64,000 nucleotides of DNA from Flavobacterium resistens (GCF_900182645.1 NZ_FXTA01000001.1:1116001-1180000); one strand, 5' to 3'; numbered from the stretch's first letter, positions 37,201 to 48,727 are shown. Numbers and translations: made by a program. Notes: generated by a model not told the origin, from the letters alone.

Positions 37201-37696
37201 TTGCGGTTGGAACTTTATTTTCGATATGATCGATTTCTCCATTTAATTTATCTCCAATAGGAAAATCAGCACGTTGTACTAAATCATTAATCATTCCTTG
37301 AAGGCCTAAAGAACGACCGTCGTCTGGAGAATAAATTCTTGTGATACCATATTCGTGCAATTCTGAGATTTCGCTTGGAAGAATTACTCCGCCTCCGCCT
37401 CCAAAAATCTTGATATGTCCTGCTCCTTTTTCGCGAAGCAAATCATACATATATTTAAAGTATTCATTGTGCCCTCCTTGATATGATGTCATTGCAATCG
37501 CATTTGCATCTTCCTGAATGGCGGTATTTACAACTTCTTCTACACTTCGGTCGTGACCTAAATGTATTACCTCAACTCCGGTTGACTGTATGATTCTACG
37601 CATAATATTGATTGCGGCATCATGTCCGTCAAAAAGCGAAGCTGCTGTGACAATTCTTACTTTATTTTTAGGAATATATGGTATTTGTGGTTCCAT
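34256..37696 (-). CDS. icmF: Fused acyl-CoA mutase IcmF (B12 domain - GTPase chaperone - mutase)
   Basis: This 1146-residue protein has three parts. Residues 1-150 are the cobalamin-binding domain with the D-G-H motif (D23, H25 as lower cobalt ligand) and [12 protein letters not shown]. Residues ~195-430 are a MeaB-like G-protein chaperone (Walker [31 protein letters not shown]). Residues ~560-1090 form the mutase barrel ([39 protein letters not shown]). This layout is the IcmF fusion, which interconverts isobutyryl- and n-butyryl-CoA or related acyl-CoAs. The Phe in YPF is as in isobutyryl- rather than methylmalonyl-CoA mutases. It stands alone; the BtuF-like gene at 47.9 kb is the only other cobalamin-related candidate nearby. 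Confidence 0.95.
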   Translation of the reverse strand: MEPQIPYIPKNKVRIVTAASLFDGHDAAINIMRRIIQSTGVEVIHLGHDRSVEEVVNTAIQEDANAIAMTSYQGGHNEYFKYMYDLLREKGAGHIKIFGGGGGVILPSEISELHEYGITRIYSPDDGRSLGLQGMINDLVQRADFPIGDKLNGEIDHIENKVPTAIARLISAAENFPEIAKPVFDKIHESNTSSKIPVLGITGTGGAGKSSLVDELVRRFLIDFPEKTIGLISVDPSKRKTGGALLGDRIRMNAINNPRVYMRSLATRQSNLALSKYVAEAIQVLKAAKYDLIILETSGIGQSDTEIMDHSDVSLYVMTPEFGAATQLEKIDMLDFADLVALNKFDKRGALDALRDVKKQYQRNHNLWDKNPDEMPVFGTIASQFNDPGMNTLYKAIMDKVVEKRASDLKSTFEITKEMSEKIFVIPPHRTRYLSEIAENNRSYDETALSQQKVAQKLYGIFKTIESVSGKVPQINKAGIDDATVLPSGIEEHDENRIFLNLLLNQFDKVKMDLDPYNWEIILNWDEKVAKYKNPVYSFKVRDKEIKIATHSESLSHLQIPKIALPKYEGWGDILRWNLQENVPGEFPFASGLYPFKREGEDPSRMFAGEGGPERTNKRFHYVSAGMPAKRLSTAFDSVTLYGNDPDLRPDIYGKIGNAGVSICCLDDAKKLYSGFDLVHALTSVSMTINGPAPMLLGFFMNAAIDQQCEIYIKANDLEKEVEAKINKLYKEKGIERPKYQGDLPAGNNGLGLMLLGVTGDEVLPLEFYNEIKIKTLSQVRGTVQADILKEDQAQNTCIFSTEFALRLMGDVQEYFITKNVRNFYSVSISGYHIAEAGANPITQLAFTLSNGFTYVEYYLSRGMNINDFGPNLSFFFSNGVDPEYSVIGRVARKIWAKAMKNKYGANERAQMLKYHIQTSGRSLHAQEIDFNDIRTTLQALYAIYDNCNSLHTNAYDEAITTPTEESVRRAMAIQLIINKELGLAKNENPIQGSFIIEELTDLVEAAVLQEFDRITERGGVLGAMETMYQRSKIQEESLYYETLKHNGDFPIVGVNTFLSSKGSPTVIPAEVIRATEEEKQYQITMLDNLHNFHEAKVNEHLNTLQQAAIKNENLFDHLMEATKVCSLGQITSALFEVGGQYRRNM

Positions 37697-37995
37697 TTTA
37701 TGAATATGATAATTTTAAGCGACCAATGTACAAATTATTTTAATATTTGATTACTAGAATAGCTTTATGTTAACAAAAAAAAGAAAAATGTTTTTTTGAT
37801 TTCTGGGGTAACAATTTTGAAGATGAATTGATATAAGTTAAAGAAAGCTTAAAGACATGGCAATTTCGCAACATTTAAACAAAATCTAAAAACGTGTTTC
37901 AAGCTCTCTCATAGTAATTTAGCAGTGTAGAAAAGCCCCAAATTTTTACCAAAAACTTAGCAAAATAAAAAGTAATAACGTAAAAATTTAAAAAA

Positions 37996-39549
37996 ATGAA
38001 AACACTATATTCATTCACCGTAATTTTAGGTTTGAGTTTTTTTGTATCATCTTATAGTAAAATTGAAAACACAAATTTTTTATATACAAAAACTCCAAAC
38101 GCTGCCATCATTAATACAACCCCAAATGATGACCAAAATGAAATTTCAAACGACTTCTTTAAAAGATACTCTGATTTGAAAAAATATAAATCTGATGTGA
38201 TGTCATTGTACAAAAACAGATCTTTAGGAACTATTTGGTATGATGAAGATCAAATAAATGAATTTGCATCTGCTTTGTACCAAAAAGCAAAAAAAACAAA
38301 CGATTTGGTAATTCCTTATCAAAAAGAAATAGATCAGCTTTTTGATTCTTCAGCAACAACAAATCTTTCAAAAACAGATGCTGATATACTTCTAAGTTCT
38401 TTATATATAGTGTATGCTAAAAAAAGTACTTCAGATTCTAGTAAAAAAGTTTCTTATGATGCTATGCTTAAAGATTTTATGAATTACAGCACAATTGAAG
38501 AAACAACAACAGTTTCAACAAATGAAAAAGTTGAATTTGACCAATACTATAAATTACAAGACGTTCTAAAAAAATACAAAAAATTAGAAAAATCTAGTAA
38601 ATGGCAACCAATTGTAACCGAAACTCCATACAAAGACTTACGTCCGGATGCTGTTTCAAACACAATTGCCCAAGTTAGAACTCGTTTATATTTATTAGGC
38701 GATTTAAAACAGGATTCAAAAAGCAATGTTTATGATCGTGAACTAATGGATGCTGTAATGAAATACAAAGTTCGTAATGGTTTTAAACCTAATTATATCC
38801 TTGCCGAAGAACATATTAAAGAAATGAATGTTCCAATCTCAGATAAGGTTAAAACTTTACAACTTAACATGGAAAGATGTCGTACGATTGCAGCTGAAAT
38901 TGCCGGAAAAGACGAATATGTTTTGGTAAACGTTCCTTCGTTTGAATTAATTTATGTTAAAAACGGAAAAGTTCAGTTGAAATCGAGTGTATTTGTAGGG
39001 GCACCTTTGACCAAAACAACCATTTTTAATGGTGAAATTGACCGAATTGTTTTTAGCCCATACTGGACAGTACCACAAAGTATTGTAGAAAACGAATTGA
39101 AATCTAAAATTGCTGCAGACCCAAATTATTTAGCAGAAAAAAATATGGAAATTGTAAACGGCCAAGTGCGACAAAAACCAGGGCCAGAAAACTCTTTAGG
39201 TTTAGTAAAATTTATGTTTCCAAATCCAGATGACATTTACATGCACGATACACCAGCAAAAACTTTATTCGATTTTGAAAAAAGAACTTTTAGCCACGGT
39301 TGTATCAATGTAAAAATGGCAAAAGAATTAGCTGCTGCAATGCTGAAAGATTATCCTGAATGGACTCAGGAAAAAATTGATAGCGCGATGGCCGGCAAAA
39401 CAGAAAAAAGTTTTAAACTAGCTAAAAAAGTTCCTATTTACATTACTTATTTTACTTCATTAGTAAACGAAAATGGCGAAATTGGATTCTTTCAGGACGT
39501 TTATGAAAGAGATCAAGAATCAGTTTCTCAAAGTGTAGTTTCAAATTAA
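37996..39549 (+). CDS. L,D-transpeptidase (YkuD) with peptidoglycan-binding-like domain
   Basis: This 517-residue exported protein has an N-terminal signal/anchor (FTVILGLSFFVSSYS). Residues ~45-200 are helical, as in YcbB-type scaffold domains. A PG-binding-1-like helical segment lies at ~220-265 (TIAQVRTRLYLLGDLKQ, VMKYKVRNGFK). The YkuD domain follows, with the catalytic motif SHGCINVKMAKELA and the upstream H in IYMHDTPAK. It forms 3-3 crosslinks in peptidoglycan or attaches proteins to it. A terminator follows and it is monocistronic. The 299 bp before it show no clear promoter. Confidence 0.9.
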   Translation: MKTLYSFTVILGLSFFVSSYSKIENTNFLYTKTPNAAIINTTPNDDQNEISNDFFKRYSDLKKYKSDVMSLYKNRSLGTIWYDEDQINEFASALYQKAKKTNDLVIPYQKEIDQLFDSSATTNLSKTDADILLSSLYIVYAKKSTSDSSKKVSYDAMLKDFMNYSTIEETTTVSTNEKVEFDQYYKLQDVLKKYKKLEKSSKWQPIVTETPYKDLRPDAVSNTIAQVRTRLYLLGDLKQDSKSNVYDRELMDAVMKYKVRNGFKPNYILAEEHIKEMNVPISDKVKTLQLNMERCRTIAAEIAGKDEYVLVNVPSFELIYVKNGKVQLKSSVFVGAPLTKTTIFNGEIDRIVFSPYWTVPQSIVENELKSKIAADPNYLAEKNMEIVNGQVRQKPGPENSLGLVKFMFPNPDDIYMHDTPAKTLFDFEKRTFSHGCINVKMAKELAAAMLKDYPEWTQEKIDSAMAGKTEKSFKLAKKVPIYITYFTSLVNENGEIGFFQDVYERDQESVSQSVVSN

Positions 39550-39572
39550 CAATATATTAAACTTATATTTTC

Positions 39573-39614
39573 AAAGAGAATTTATCAACCTTGATGATAA
39601 ATTCTCTTTTTTTT
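39573..39614 (+). terminator. Terminator of the L,D-transpeptidase gene
   Basis: AGAGAATTTATCA and TGATAAATTCTCT form a perfect 13-bp stem followed by eight T. Confidence 0.92.
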
Positions 39615-39746
39615 GATTTATTCCAAGCGGTAAAAAAAACCTATTTTAATGATTTTAAACCTCTTACGACACAAAAAAGTTTTACTAAAATTTGAACTTT
39701 GCCAAATAATATACCACTAGTATTAATTTGTTAAAATCAATTTAGA

Positions 39747-40082
39747 ATGAAAACAGAGAATATAGAAGGATTAACTCTTTTTGAAATCAATAGATTAATT
39801 CAACAAGGCGGAAGATTTATTACGTTTCCCAATACAATTAATAAACACAAAAGTTCAACGATTTACTTTTTACATCCCGGGGAAAAAATATTCAAGTACG
39901 CACTAAAACATTTTATAAAAAATTTATTACGAGGATGGAATTCATTTCCTACAAGACCATTTCAAGTATCTAAATCTTTATTTTATTTAGCAATTGGTAA
40001 CAGAGATGCAAAAACAATTACTCCCATTTATAATACCAATTTATATTCTTTATACGATTTGAATAGCTTACAAGAGCTATAA
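39747..40082 (+). CDS. Conserved hypothetical protein
   Basis: This 111-residue basic soluble protein opens MKTENIEGLTLFEINRLIQQ, then GGRFITFPNTINKHKSSTIYFL. I recognise the overall look of a Bacteroidota-specific hypothetical family but no function. The aromatic and basic residues in KHFIKNLLRGWNSFPTRPF could contact nucleic acid or membrane. It is flanked by a terminator upstream and the SGNH-like lipoprotein genes downstream and is probably monocistronic. Confidence 0.55.
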   Translation: MKTENIEGLTLFEINRLIQQGGRFITFPNTINKHKSSTIYFLHPGEKIFKYALKHFIKNLLRGWNSFPTRPFQVSKSLFYLAIGNRDAKTITPIYNTNLYSLYDLNSLQEL

Positions 40083-40206
40083 ATGAAATATTTTTTATGG
40101 TCTTAATCTATTAATTTTAAAACCTTTTGAGCCTTGAGTTGCAAGTTTTAAAACTGAAGTTTGCCGGATTTTAATCTATAAATGTAAATCTCAAAATAAA
40201 CTTGTA

Positions 40207-41076
40207 ATGAAAAAGCATATTTTTCTTTTCGCTGTTGTAGCAATTCTGCTTACTGCATGTAATAATAAAGAAAATGACATAACGGTATCAGAAGATGGAA
40301 TTGTAAAACCAAAAGCACCAAAAGCAGAAGGTTTTAAACGTTTATTATTTATAGGAAACAACCATACAGAATACTTTGTCAGCACACCAACTTTGTTTCA
40401 GGAATTGTGTAATGCAAATAATCAGTCTGTCAGTGTGCAACAATTGATAACAATGGGAGTTCCGCTTGATAAAGTATATGATACTAATAAAACAGAAGCA
40501 AATCAAAATTTTTCAAATAGAGATAAAGATGGAAATTATTATGATTATGTAATACTTCAAGAATCGACCCCAATTGCATTATCTGCTCTTGAAAAATACA
40601 GATCCAATTTAAAAATGTTAGTCGAAAAAATACATGTAAACAGTCCAGACGTAGCCATTTATATATACGAAGGAATGTCTCCAGTATCTTATACCGATTC
40701 AAAATTTAATGAATATCACGAAGAGATGCGCAAAAATGCTCTTTTAGCCATGGTATTTATCAAAAATGCAGGTTTGTTACGAGTTGGTGATGCAATTAAA
40801 GACGCATATGATGGTAAAAAAGGCTATAACTATTTGCTAAACAACAAAGACAATCTTCGTTATGAACAAAATAACACATTCCTTGTTTTAAACGATGGTG
40901 GATTTTTACAAGCAACTTTATTGTATGCTACAATTTTCGACAAAAGGCCAATTATTCCAAAAAAGCTAATTTTAAGTACCGGAATAAACGATGATGATTG
41001 CATGAGAAGACAAGAAGTTGCTAAAGCAATCAGTAATCCAAAAGCTTTGGAAGAAATTGCTTTTAGTAATAGATAA
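40207..41076 (+). CDS. SGNH-like lipoprotein, paralogue 1, nucleophile Ser replaced by Asn
   Basis: This 289-residue lipoprotein has lipobox AILLTAC. After a K-A-P-K-A-E-G linker, RLLFIGNNHTEYF aligns with block I of SGNH hydrolases. N52 stands where the nucleophilic Ser lies in paralogue 2. YDYVILQESTP corresponds to block III. Near the end, LNDGGFLQATLLYATIF has the block V Asp but Phe where the DxxH His would be. The chain is therefore probably not a standard esterase and may bind rather than cleave. The tail ISNPKALEEIAFSNR is identical to paralogue 2 except one residue. Confidence 0.65.
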   Translation: MKKHIFLFAVVAILLTACNNKENDITVSEDGIVKPKAPKAEGFKRLLFIGNNHTEYFVSTPTLFQELCNANNQSVSVQQLITMGVPLDKVYDTNKTEANQNFSNRDKDGNYYDYVILQESTPIALSALEKYRSNLKMLVEKIHVNSPDVAIYIYEGMSPVSYTDSKFNEYHEEMRKNALLAMVFIKNAGLLRVGDAIKDAYDGKKGYNYLLNNKDNLRYEQNNTFLVLNDGGFLQATLLYATIFDKRPIIPKKLILSTGINDDDCMRRQEVAKAISNPKALEEIAFSNR

Positions 41077-41317
41077 ATTCCCCAAAATCTATTTAAGAAT
41101 TCTTCATGTGCCCCATCCTAAATCGTTAGAAATTATCTCTAATAATCTTTAATCAAAAGCAATGAAATAAAAAATCTTTATGATTTATTTTTTAACCTAA
41201 ACTCAGTTAAAATTTCAACATTATTTTTTGTCCTAAAGTATCAATTTTAAAACTTTTTAAAGCTACTATTTTTTTTAGTTAAGGAGAGATTTGCATTTCT
41301 TTTTAATTAAATTTATG

Positions 41318-42193
41318 ATGAAAAAACACATTTTATTATTTAGTATTGCAACAATTCTTTTTACTTCGTGCAAAGACAAATCGGCTACGGCAGAAAATCA
41401 AACTACAACAGAAGAAACAACCGAAAGACCAAAAGCACCAAAAGCTGAAGGCAGCCCTAGAATTTTATTTATAGGAAATAGTCATACAGAGTTTTTTGTA
41501 AGTGCCCCAATTTTATTTGGGGAAATCTGCAAGGCAAATAATCAGCCGATGAATGTAGACCAATTGGTTACAATGGGAGTTTCAATTGATGAAATTTATA
41601 ATGTTCATAAAGTCGAAGCAGAACAAAATTTTGCGAAAGTAGATAAAGACGGAAATTATTACGATTATGTAATCATTCAGGAATCTACACCAGTTGCGGG
41701 TGGAGAGCCAGATAAATATAAATCTAATGTAGATATGATTGTGAAAAAAATACACAAAAACAGTCCTGATACAGCGATTTATATTTACGAAGGAATGTCT
41801 CCAATTCCTTTTACTGATCCTGAATATAAAGAGTATTATGATATAATGCGTACAAATGCAGTTGAAGTGGTCAAAACAACAAAAAATGCTGGTTTATTGA
41901 GAGTTGGAGACGCGGTTAATGATGCTTATAAAGGCAAAAAAGATTATAAATATTTAGTTGCAAATAAAGACAATCTTCGTTATGGCGAAAACACATTACA
42001 CCTTTTAAATGATGGTGGCTATTTGCAAGGAGCATTACTATTTGCAACAATCTTTAATAAAAAACCCATAATGCCAAAAGCACTTACTTTAAGCACTGGA
42101 ACGGAAGATAATGACGATATGAAAAAACAAGATGTTAACGAGGCTATTAGTAATCCAAAAGCTTTGGAAGAAATTGCTTTTGATAATCGTTAA
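41318..42193 (+). CDS. SGNH-like lipoprotein, paralogue 2
   Basis: The protein has 291 residues from the ATG at 41318, which gives the same MKKHI start as paralogue 1; the adjacent ATG at 41315 is equally possible. The lipobox is LFTSC. Block I RILFIGNSHTEFF keeps the Ser (S55), block III is YDYVIIQESTP, and block V NDGGYLQGALLF keeps Asp but has Tyr for the usual His. A different His lies four residues earlier (LHLLNDGG). It is a tandem duplicate of the previous gene with a long conserved body. A secreted esterase or glycan-binding role is possible; activity is uncertain. A terminator follows. Confidence 0.68.
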   Translation: MKKHILLFSIATILFTSCKDKSATAENQTTTEETTERPKAPKAEGSPRILFIGNSHTEFFVSAPILFGEICKANNQPMNVDQLVTMGVSIDEIYNVHKVEAEQNFAKVDKDGNYYDYVIIQESTPVAGGEPDKYKSNVDMIVKKIHKNSPDTAIYIYEGMSPIPFTDPEYKEYYDIMRTNAVEVVKTTKNAGLLRVGDAVNDAYKGKKDYKYLVANKDNLRYGENTLHLLNDGGYLQGALLFATIFNKKPIMPKALTLSTGTEDNDDMKKQDVNEAISNPKALEEIAFDNR

Positions 42194-42220
42194 AATCCAT
42201 AGTAAAGAAAATTCAAAATC

Positions 42221-42256
42221 AATCATCTTGTAATTTACAGGGTGATTTTTTTTTTG
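42221..42256 (+). terminator. Terminator of the SGNH-like pair
   Basis: ATCATCTTGTA and TACAGGGTGAT pair (11 bp with G-U pairs), followed by a long T run. Confidence 0.8.
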
Positions 42257-42341
42257 TAATTAATTGTATTAAAACAAAATAGGTGTTTTTTAAATTTAAA
42301 ATTTATCATATCTTTCTAGTGAATTTTCAAATCATCCTTTC

Positions 42342-42764
42342 ATGCAAGACGATTACAATCAACCACAAAAAAACTGGTGGAATCGAAACTGGAAATGGTT
42401 CATTCCAACAGGCTGTTTAAGTATAATAATACTATTTGTTTTATTCTTGGTCGGAGTTTTCTTTGAAGTAACCTCAATTATCAAAGATTCTGATGCTTAT
42501 ATAGAATCGATGGAACTTGTTCAGCACAATAAAATACTAATCGAAAAGCTTGGATCGCCAATAGAAACAGACGGAATGGTTTCCGGAACTGTAAGTGCCG
42601 TAAACGATGTTAGAAAGTGTGATGTACAAGTTCCTCTAAAAGGTCCAAAAGGCAAAGCAACCTTGTTTGTTGTTGGCGAAAAAAGAGGAAAATGGAAATA
42701 CAGTGAAATGTCTGTTTACATTGAAAAGACAGACGAAAAAATTGATTTGCTGAAAAAGGAATAA
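42342..42764 (+). CDS. Coa1/Tim21-like family membrane protein
   Basis: This 140-residue protein has a Trp-rich N-terminus (NWWNRNWKWFIPTG) and one membrane helix (LSIIILFVLFLVGVFF). The soluble domain (AYIESMELVQHNKILIEKLGSPIETDGMVSG, then VPLKGPKGKATLFVVGEKRGKWKYS) matches the cytochrome c oxidase assembly factor 1 (Coa1) family. Many bacterial members are annotated only by this fold, so an assembly role is not proven. The gene is alone between a terminator and a repeat element. TATCTTTC at 42309 is a weak -7 candidate. Confidence 0.78.
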   Translation: MQDDYNQPQKNWWNRNWKWFIPTGCLSIIILFVLFLVGVFFEVTSIIKDSDAYIESMELVQHNKILIEKLGSPIETDGMVSGTVSAVNDVRKCDVQVPLKGPKGKATLFVVGEKRGKWKYSEMSVYIEKTDEKIDLLKKE

Positions 42765-42837
42765 AACACAAACTAAATTCTATTTTCTTTTACCAATTTT
42801 CAATTTCTCCTTAAATCTTAAAAACGAAAAACTTCTA

Positions 42838-42922
42838 TCCTAGCCCCGATAGCAGTGGAAATCCTTTTGCTTTTTGCTGCCAAAAAGCAAAAGATTGCAA
42901 CGAATAGCGGGACGAGTGTTAA
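42838..42922. repeat. Dispersed element with 13-bp perfect hairpin (CCCGATAGCAGTGG family)
   Basis: Starting CCTAGCCCCGATAGCAGTGG and ending CGAATAGCGGGACG, it contains CTTTTGCTTTTTG-CTGC-CAAAAAGCAAAAG at 42864-42893. The block GATAGCAGTGG recurs inverted near 61862. Confidence 0.75.
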
Positions 42923-42983
42923 TTATGAAACAAAATCTTTCTGCTCCCGAAATAAAATTATGGCTTTGTTTTTGAATAAGTAG

Positions 42984-42991
42984 TATTTTTG
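42984..42991 (+). promoter_or_regulatory. -7 element of the DUF4197 gene
   Basis: TATTTTTG matches TAnnTTTG. A TTG at 42966-42968 is 15 bp upstream, which is slightly short. The TTG at the end of this element is not the start codon. Confidence 0.5.
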
Positions 42992-43012
42992 AAACTTAAA
43001 CAAAACCCCCAA

Positions 43013-43729
43013 ATGAAAAAGATTTTATTATTCGCCCTTACATTTTCACTTGTTTCATGCGCAGAGATGCAGCAGACTTTAAATCAGTTTCCACAAATAT
43101 CATCACAAATTCCGGTTGGAGGAGTTGATATTTCAGCTGGATTAAAAGAAGCTCTAAATAAAGGAATTACACAACAAGTGAGCAAATTAACCGCTGTTGA
43201 TGGTTTTTATAAAAACGAAGCTGTAAAAATTTTAATGCCTGAAGAATTACAAAAAGTAGATGCCACTTTAAGAAAAGTTGGTTTGAGTTCGCTTGCTGAT
43301 GAAGGCGTTAAAATGCTAAATCGCGCTGCAGAAGATGCTGTAAAAGAAGCAACACCAATATTTGTATCGGCGGTTAAAAATATGTCGTTTACAGATGCTA
43401 AAAATATTTTGTTAGGAAATGACAGTGCGGCAACAACTTATTTGCAAGGAAGTACAACAACAGCTTTATACGGAAAATTTAATCCTGTGATTAAAAATTC
43501 ATTCGCAAAAGTAGGTGCCGATGCAGTTTGGACTAAAATCATCACGAAATACAATACAATTCCGTTAGTGAAAAAAGTAAACCCAGATTTGACTGATTAT
43601 ACAACAAATCAAGCCTTGGCAGGAGTTTTTAAAATGATTGCTGTAGAAGAAAAAGAAATCCGAAATAATATTAGTGCAAGAACAACTCCTTTATTGAAAA
43701 GCGTTTTTGCAATGCAGGACGGAAAATAG
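43013..43729 (+). CDS. DUF4197 family lipoprotein
   Basis: The protein has 238 residues from the ATG at 43013, which gives the lipoprotein signal MKKILLFALTFSLVSC; upstream sequence is promoter. The body is helical (ISAGLKEALNKGITQQVSKL, FYKNEAVKILMPEELQKV, LADEGVKMLNRAAEDAVKEA, TDAKNILLGNDSAATTYL) and matches DUF4197, a widespread family of unknown function. It is followed after a repeat element by purU; they may share a transcript but have no functional link that I know. Confidence 0.85.
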   Translation: MKKILLFALTFSLVSCAEMQQTLNQFPQISSQIPVGGVDISAGLKEALNKGITQQVSKLTAVDGFYKNEAVKILMPEELQKVDATLRKVGLSSLADEGVKMLNRAAEDAVKEATPIFVSAVKNMSFTDAKNILLGNDSAATTYLQGSTTTALYGKFNPVIKNSFAKVGADAVWTKIITKYNTIPLVKKVNPDLTDYTTNQALAGVFKMIAVEEKEIRNNISARTTPLLKSVFAMQDGK

Positions 43730-43750
43730 TTTTTTTCAAAGGTGCAAAGA

Positions 43751-43797
43751 GACAAAGTAACAAACCCTTTGTTACTTTGAACCTTTGTTACTTTGTC
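43751..43797. repeat. Inverted/direct repeat GACAAAGTAACAAA
   Basis: GACAAAGTAACAAA (43751-43764) faces TTTGTTACTTTG twice (43768-43779 and 43784-43797). It lies between the DUF4197 gene and purU. Confidence 0.7.
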
Positions 43798-43822
43798 ACT
43801 AACCAAAAACCAAAAAATTAAG

Positions 43823-44677
43823 ATGCAAAAAATAACCATTCTCATTCACTGTAAAGACCAAAAAGGAATTATTGCCGCAGTGACTACTTTTATTGCAAAA
43901 GTGGAAGGAAATATCACTTACATCGACCAGCATGTTGATGTGGAGCAAAATGTTTTTTTTATGCGATTGGAATGTGAATTTACCAATCCTAAAATTACAA
44001 TTGAAAGTCTGAAAGAAGAATTCGATAAAACACTCGCAACCGATTTCAATATGTCGTGGGACTTATATAATCAGGAACAAAAACCAAAAATGGCTTTGTT
44101 TGTTTCAAAATACGATCATTGTCTTTTTGACATTTTAGGACGTTACAGTGCTGATGAATTGAATGTTGAAATTCCAGTTATTATAAGCAATCATAATGAT
44201 TTGAGAAGCGTTGCGGAACGATTTAATATTCCGTTTCATTGTGTTCCTTTTACAAAAGACAATAAAGAAGAAGGCGAAGCGAAACAAATTGAACTTTTAA
44301 AGCGATATGAAATCAATTTTATCGTTTTGGCTCGCTATATGCAAATTATTACGCCAAATTTAATCAGTCTTTACGAAAATAAAATCATCAATATTCATCA
44401 TTCTTTTTTGCCCGCTTTTCCGGGTGCAAAACCTTATCATTCGGCTTTTAAGCGCGGTGTGAAAATTATCGGCGCAACAAGCCATTATGTTACCGAAGAA
44501 TTAGACGAAGGCCCAATTATTGAACAAGATATTGCAAGAGTTTCACATATTCACTCGGTTGAAGATTTTATCATGAAAGGACGCGATTTAGAACGAATTG
44601 TTCTGGCAAGAGCAATAAAACTCCATGCTGAAAGAAAAACAATGGTTTATAGTAATAAGACGGTGGTTTTTTCTTAA
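43823..44677 (+). CDS. purU: Formyltetrahydrofolate deformylase
   Basis: The protein has 284 residues from the ATG at 43823 (MQKITILIHCKDQKGIIAAV). Residues 1-85 are an ACT-like regulatory domain and residues ~90-284 the formyltransferase-fold hydrolase with HCLFDILGRY, the N-H pair in INIHHSFLPAFPGAKPYHSA and the catalytic Asp in ELDEGPIIEQD. It hydrolyses 10-formyl-THF to formate and THF, balancing one-carbon pools and supplying formate for purine synthesis. The upstream in-frame ATG at 43793 lies inside the repeat element and was not used. Confidence 0.93.
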   Translation: MQKITILIHCKDQKGIIAAVTTFIAKVEGNITYIDQHVDVEQNVFFMRLECEFTNPKITIESLKEEFDKTLATDFNMSWDLYNQEQKPKMALFVSKYDHCLFDILGRYSADELNVEIPVIISNHNDLRSVAERFNIPFHCVPFTKDNKEEGEAKQIELLKRYEINFIVLARYMQIITPNLISLYENKIINIHHSFLPAFPGAKPYHSAFKRGVKIIGATSHYVTEELDEGPIIEQDIARVSHIHSVEDFIMKGRDLERIVLARAIKLHAERKTMVYSNKTVVFS

Positions 44678-44679
44678 AA

Positions 44680-44837
44680 GGTGCTAAGATTCTAAGGCAC
44701 TAAGCTTCTAAGTTTTTTACCTTTGAACTTATATAACAAACCCGACAGATTTATAATCTGTCGGGTTTTCATTTGGAAGTAAGTTTTGTTTTAAATCTTT
44801 TTAACTATAGATCTTAGTGCCTTAGCAACTTAGAACC

Positions 44838-44838
<1 letters not shown>
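44680..44838. repeat. Repeat pair (CTAAGATTCTAAGG family) around a terminator
   Basis: GGTGCTAAGATTCTAAGG near 44680 and its complement-like CTTAGTGCCTTAGCAACTTA near 44814 bracket the intrinsic terminator at 44738-44769. Related copies occur at 56.7, 58.3 and 58.5 kb. Confidence 0.7.
44738..44769. terminator. Bidirectional terminator between purU and katG
   Basis: AAACCCGACAGATT and AATCTGTCGGGTTT form a 14-bp perfect stem around TAT. Confidence 0.92.
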
Positions 44839-47063
<2,225 letters not shown>

Positions 47064-47125
47064 TTATTTTTATTTAAATGCTAATTTTTTCAAAAATCAC
47101 ATATTGCTGATATTTAACACATTAT

Positions 47126-47133
47126 CAAATATA
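47126..47133 (-). promoter_or_regulatory. -7 element of katG
   Basis: TATATTTG on the minus strand, 81 bp before the katG start. Confidence 0.45.
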
Positions 47134-47240
47134 CGAAAGTATGTTTAGCATATTCATAAACAAAATTGATTGTTATTATATTTTAATAGCCAAAAATTAT
47201 TTAACGTTGCAGAAAGCTCAGAAACACGTTTTTATAAATC

Positions 47241-47393
47241 TTAACTTATGGTCAACAAAGTAATAACAAAACCTTAACAGCAAAAGATTGAGATATGTCG
47301 GACATTTGTAATGTAATAAACTGGTTATTTATTATTTTGGTTTTGGTTAGTTAAATGATGCCGGCGTCTTCGAGATGCCGGCATTCTTTTTTT
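47241..47393 (+). ncRNA. Candidate small RNA unit A (promoter-like block to terminator)
   Basis: This is a 153-bp unit without a credible reading frame. It begins TTAACTTATGGTCAACAAAG and has TTAACA (47274) 18 bp before TCGG (47298). It then carries GACATTTG (47301-47308, one mismatch to TAnnTTTG) and TGTAATGTAATAAACTGG. It ends with the terminator ATGCCGGC..GCCGGCAT (47358-47384) and TCTTTTTTT. A transcript from about 47315 to 47393 would be ~80 nt. Unit B repeats it. Confidence 0.55.
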
Positions 47394-47508
47394 ATATTGT
47401 TTTGGTTTCAGGTTTCAAGTTTTCTTTGTTTCATGTTGCCTTGTTTTGAACATAATATTACCTCAAAATGTAGGTTTCTTTTGTAATCCTATTTTTAAAA
47501 TTTTGATA

Positions 47509-47661
47509 TTAACTTATATCCAACAAAGTAATAACAAGGTCTTAACACATTAAGATTGATATATGTCGGATCTTTGTAATGTAATAAACTGGTTATTTAT
47601 TATTTTGGTTTTGGTTAGTTAAATAATGCCGGCGTCTTCGAGATGTCGGCATTCTTTTTTT
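47509..47661 (+). ncRNA. Candidate small RNA unit B, tandem duplicate of unit A
   Basis: It has the same 153-bp length and order: TTAACTTAT, TTAACA (47542), TCGG (47566), GATCTTTG (47569-47576), TGTAATGTAATAAACTGG, then ATGCCGGC..GTCGGCAT (47626-47652) and TCTTTTTTT. The one change in the stem (C to T) keeps a G-U pair. From the 18-mer to the stem the two units are almost identical, while the upstream flank has diverged. Confidence 0.55.
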
Positions 47662-47713
47662 GTTTATTTTGTTTCAGGTTTCAAGTTTCACGTTGCTTTA
47701 CTTTGAACATAAT

Positions 47714-47845
47714 TTAACCGAAAAGAGCGCAAGGTTTTTTTATATTGAGCACTCTAAAAACGCAAAGTTCGCAAAGCTTTATGTAAAAAACTTTGCGAAC
47801 TTTGCGTTCCCGATAGCTATCGGGATAACACTCTTTGCGGTTAAG
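47714..47845. repeat. Dispersed inverted repeat, CGCAAAGTTCGCAAAG family, copy 2, with internal palindrome
   Basis: TTAACCGAAAAGAGCGCAAG and CGCAAAGTTCGCAAAG face CTTTGCGAACTTTGCG and CTCTTTGCGGTTAA. Inside lies CCCGATAGCTATCGGG (47808-47823), a perfect 16-bp palindrome of another element. Confidence 0.75.
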
Positions 47846-47884
47846 TTTCCGACAACTTGAAACTTAAAACCTGAAACAAAAAAA

Positions 47885-48685
47885 CTAATTCTTCAATCTT
47901 TCGTGAAGCATTTTAAAATAAGAGAAAGCCTTAAGTAATCGGCTTCCGTGCCAGGAGAACATTTCTCCGTCAACAAAGATTGTTTTGGCGTGATGTGTGA
48001 ATCTCCCAATTTCAAAAGCATCTTCTTCTTTAAAAGGATAAGGTTCTGAGGAAAGAAAAACGATATCAGGATCGCCTTCCAGTCGCATTTTTTTGAGTTC
48101 TATTTCTGGATATCTTCCTTTATCTTCATAAATATTTTTAAAATGATTCAGTTTTAAAAGTTCATTTATATATGTATCATTTCCGGCCACCATATAAGGA
48201 TTCTTCCAAATAAAATAAGCCACTTTCTTTTCTTCGATATCCAGAATGTATTTTTTGAAATCGCTCAAGGCGAAAGCCAATTTGTCGTTCCACTTTTGAG
48301 CTTCGGTTCTGCAGTTGAATAATTGTCCAAAATCGGAAATCATTTGAAAATTATCTTCGATAGAAACAATATTCGTTACCCAAACCGGACAGATTTCCTG
48401 TAATTGGTTTACGATTTCTTCTGTGTTTTCTTCTTTATTGCAGATTATAATATCGGGTTGTAAAAGCTTTATTTTTCCGAAATGAATTTTCTTGGTTCCC
48501 CCAACAATCTTTTTAGTGGATTTAAAATGAAACGGATGAACACAAAACTTCGTAATTCCGATTATTTTTTCTTCTAAACCTAAATCATGTAATAATTCGG
48601 TTTGCGAAGGAACAAGCGAAATAATACGTTTTGGAGCATTTTCAAAAGAATGTAAAGTTCCTAATTGATCAGTCATTTGTTTCAT
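47885..48685 (-). CDS. BtuF-like metal/cobalamin-binding protein without signal peptide
   Basis: This 266-residue protein has the fold of periplasmic B12/siderophore-binding proteins: RIISLVPSQTELLHDLGL, IIGITKFCVHPFHFK, LQPDIIICNKEENTEE, a long backbone helix (WNDKLAFALSDFKKYIL), VAYFIWKNPYMVAGNDTYINELL and the end FVDGEMFSWHGSRLLKAFSYF. BtuF members deliver cobalamin to an ABC importer. Unusually the N-terminus (MKQMTDQLGTLHSFENAPKR) has no signal peptide, so it may be cytoplasmic or diverged in function. No permease or ATPase gene is adjacent. An alternative start is the ATG at 48676. Confidence 0.78.
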   Translation of the reverse strand: MKQMTDQLGTLHSFENAPKRIISLVPSQTELLHDLGLEEKIIGITKFCVHPFHFKSTKKIVGGTKKIHFGKIKLLQPDIIICNKEENTEEIVNQLQEICPVWVTNIVSIEDNFQMISDFGQLFNCRTEAQKWNDKLAFALSDFKKYILDIEEKKVAYFIWKNPYMVAGNDTYINELLKLNHFKNIYEDKGRYPEIELKKMRLEGDPDIVFLSSEPYPFKEEDAFEIGRFTHHAKTIFVDGEMFSWHGSRLLKAFSYFKMLHERLKN

Positions 48686-48727
48686 GTTTCAAGTCTTTTT
48701 TGTTTCAGATTATTTGGAATGTATTTT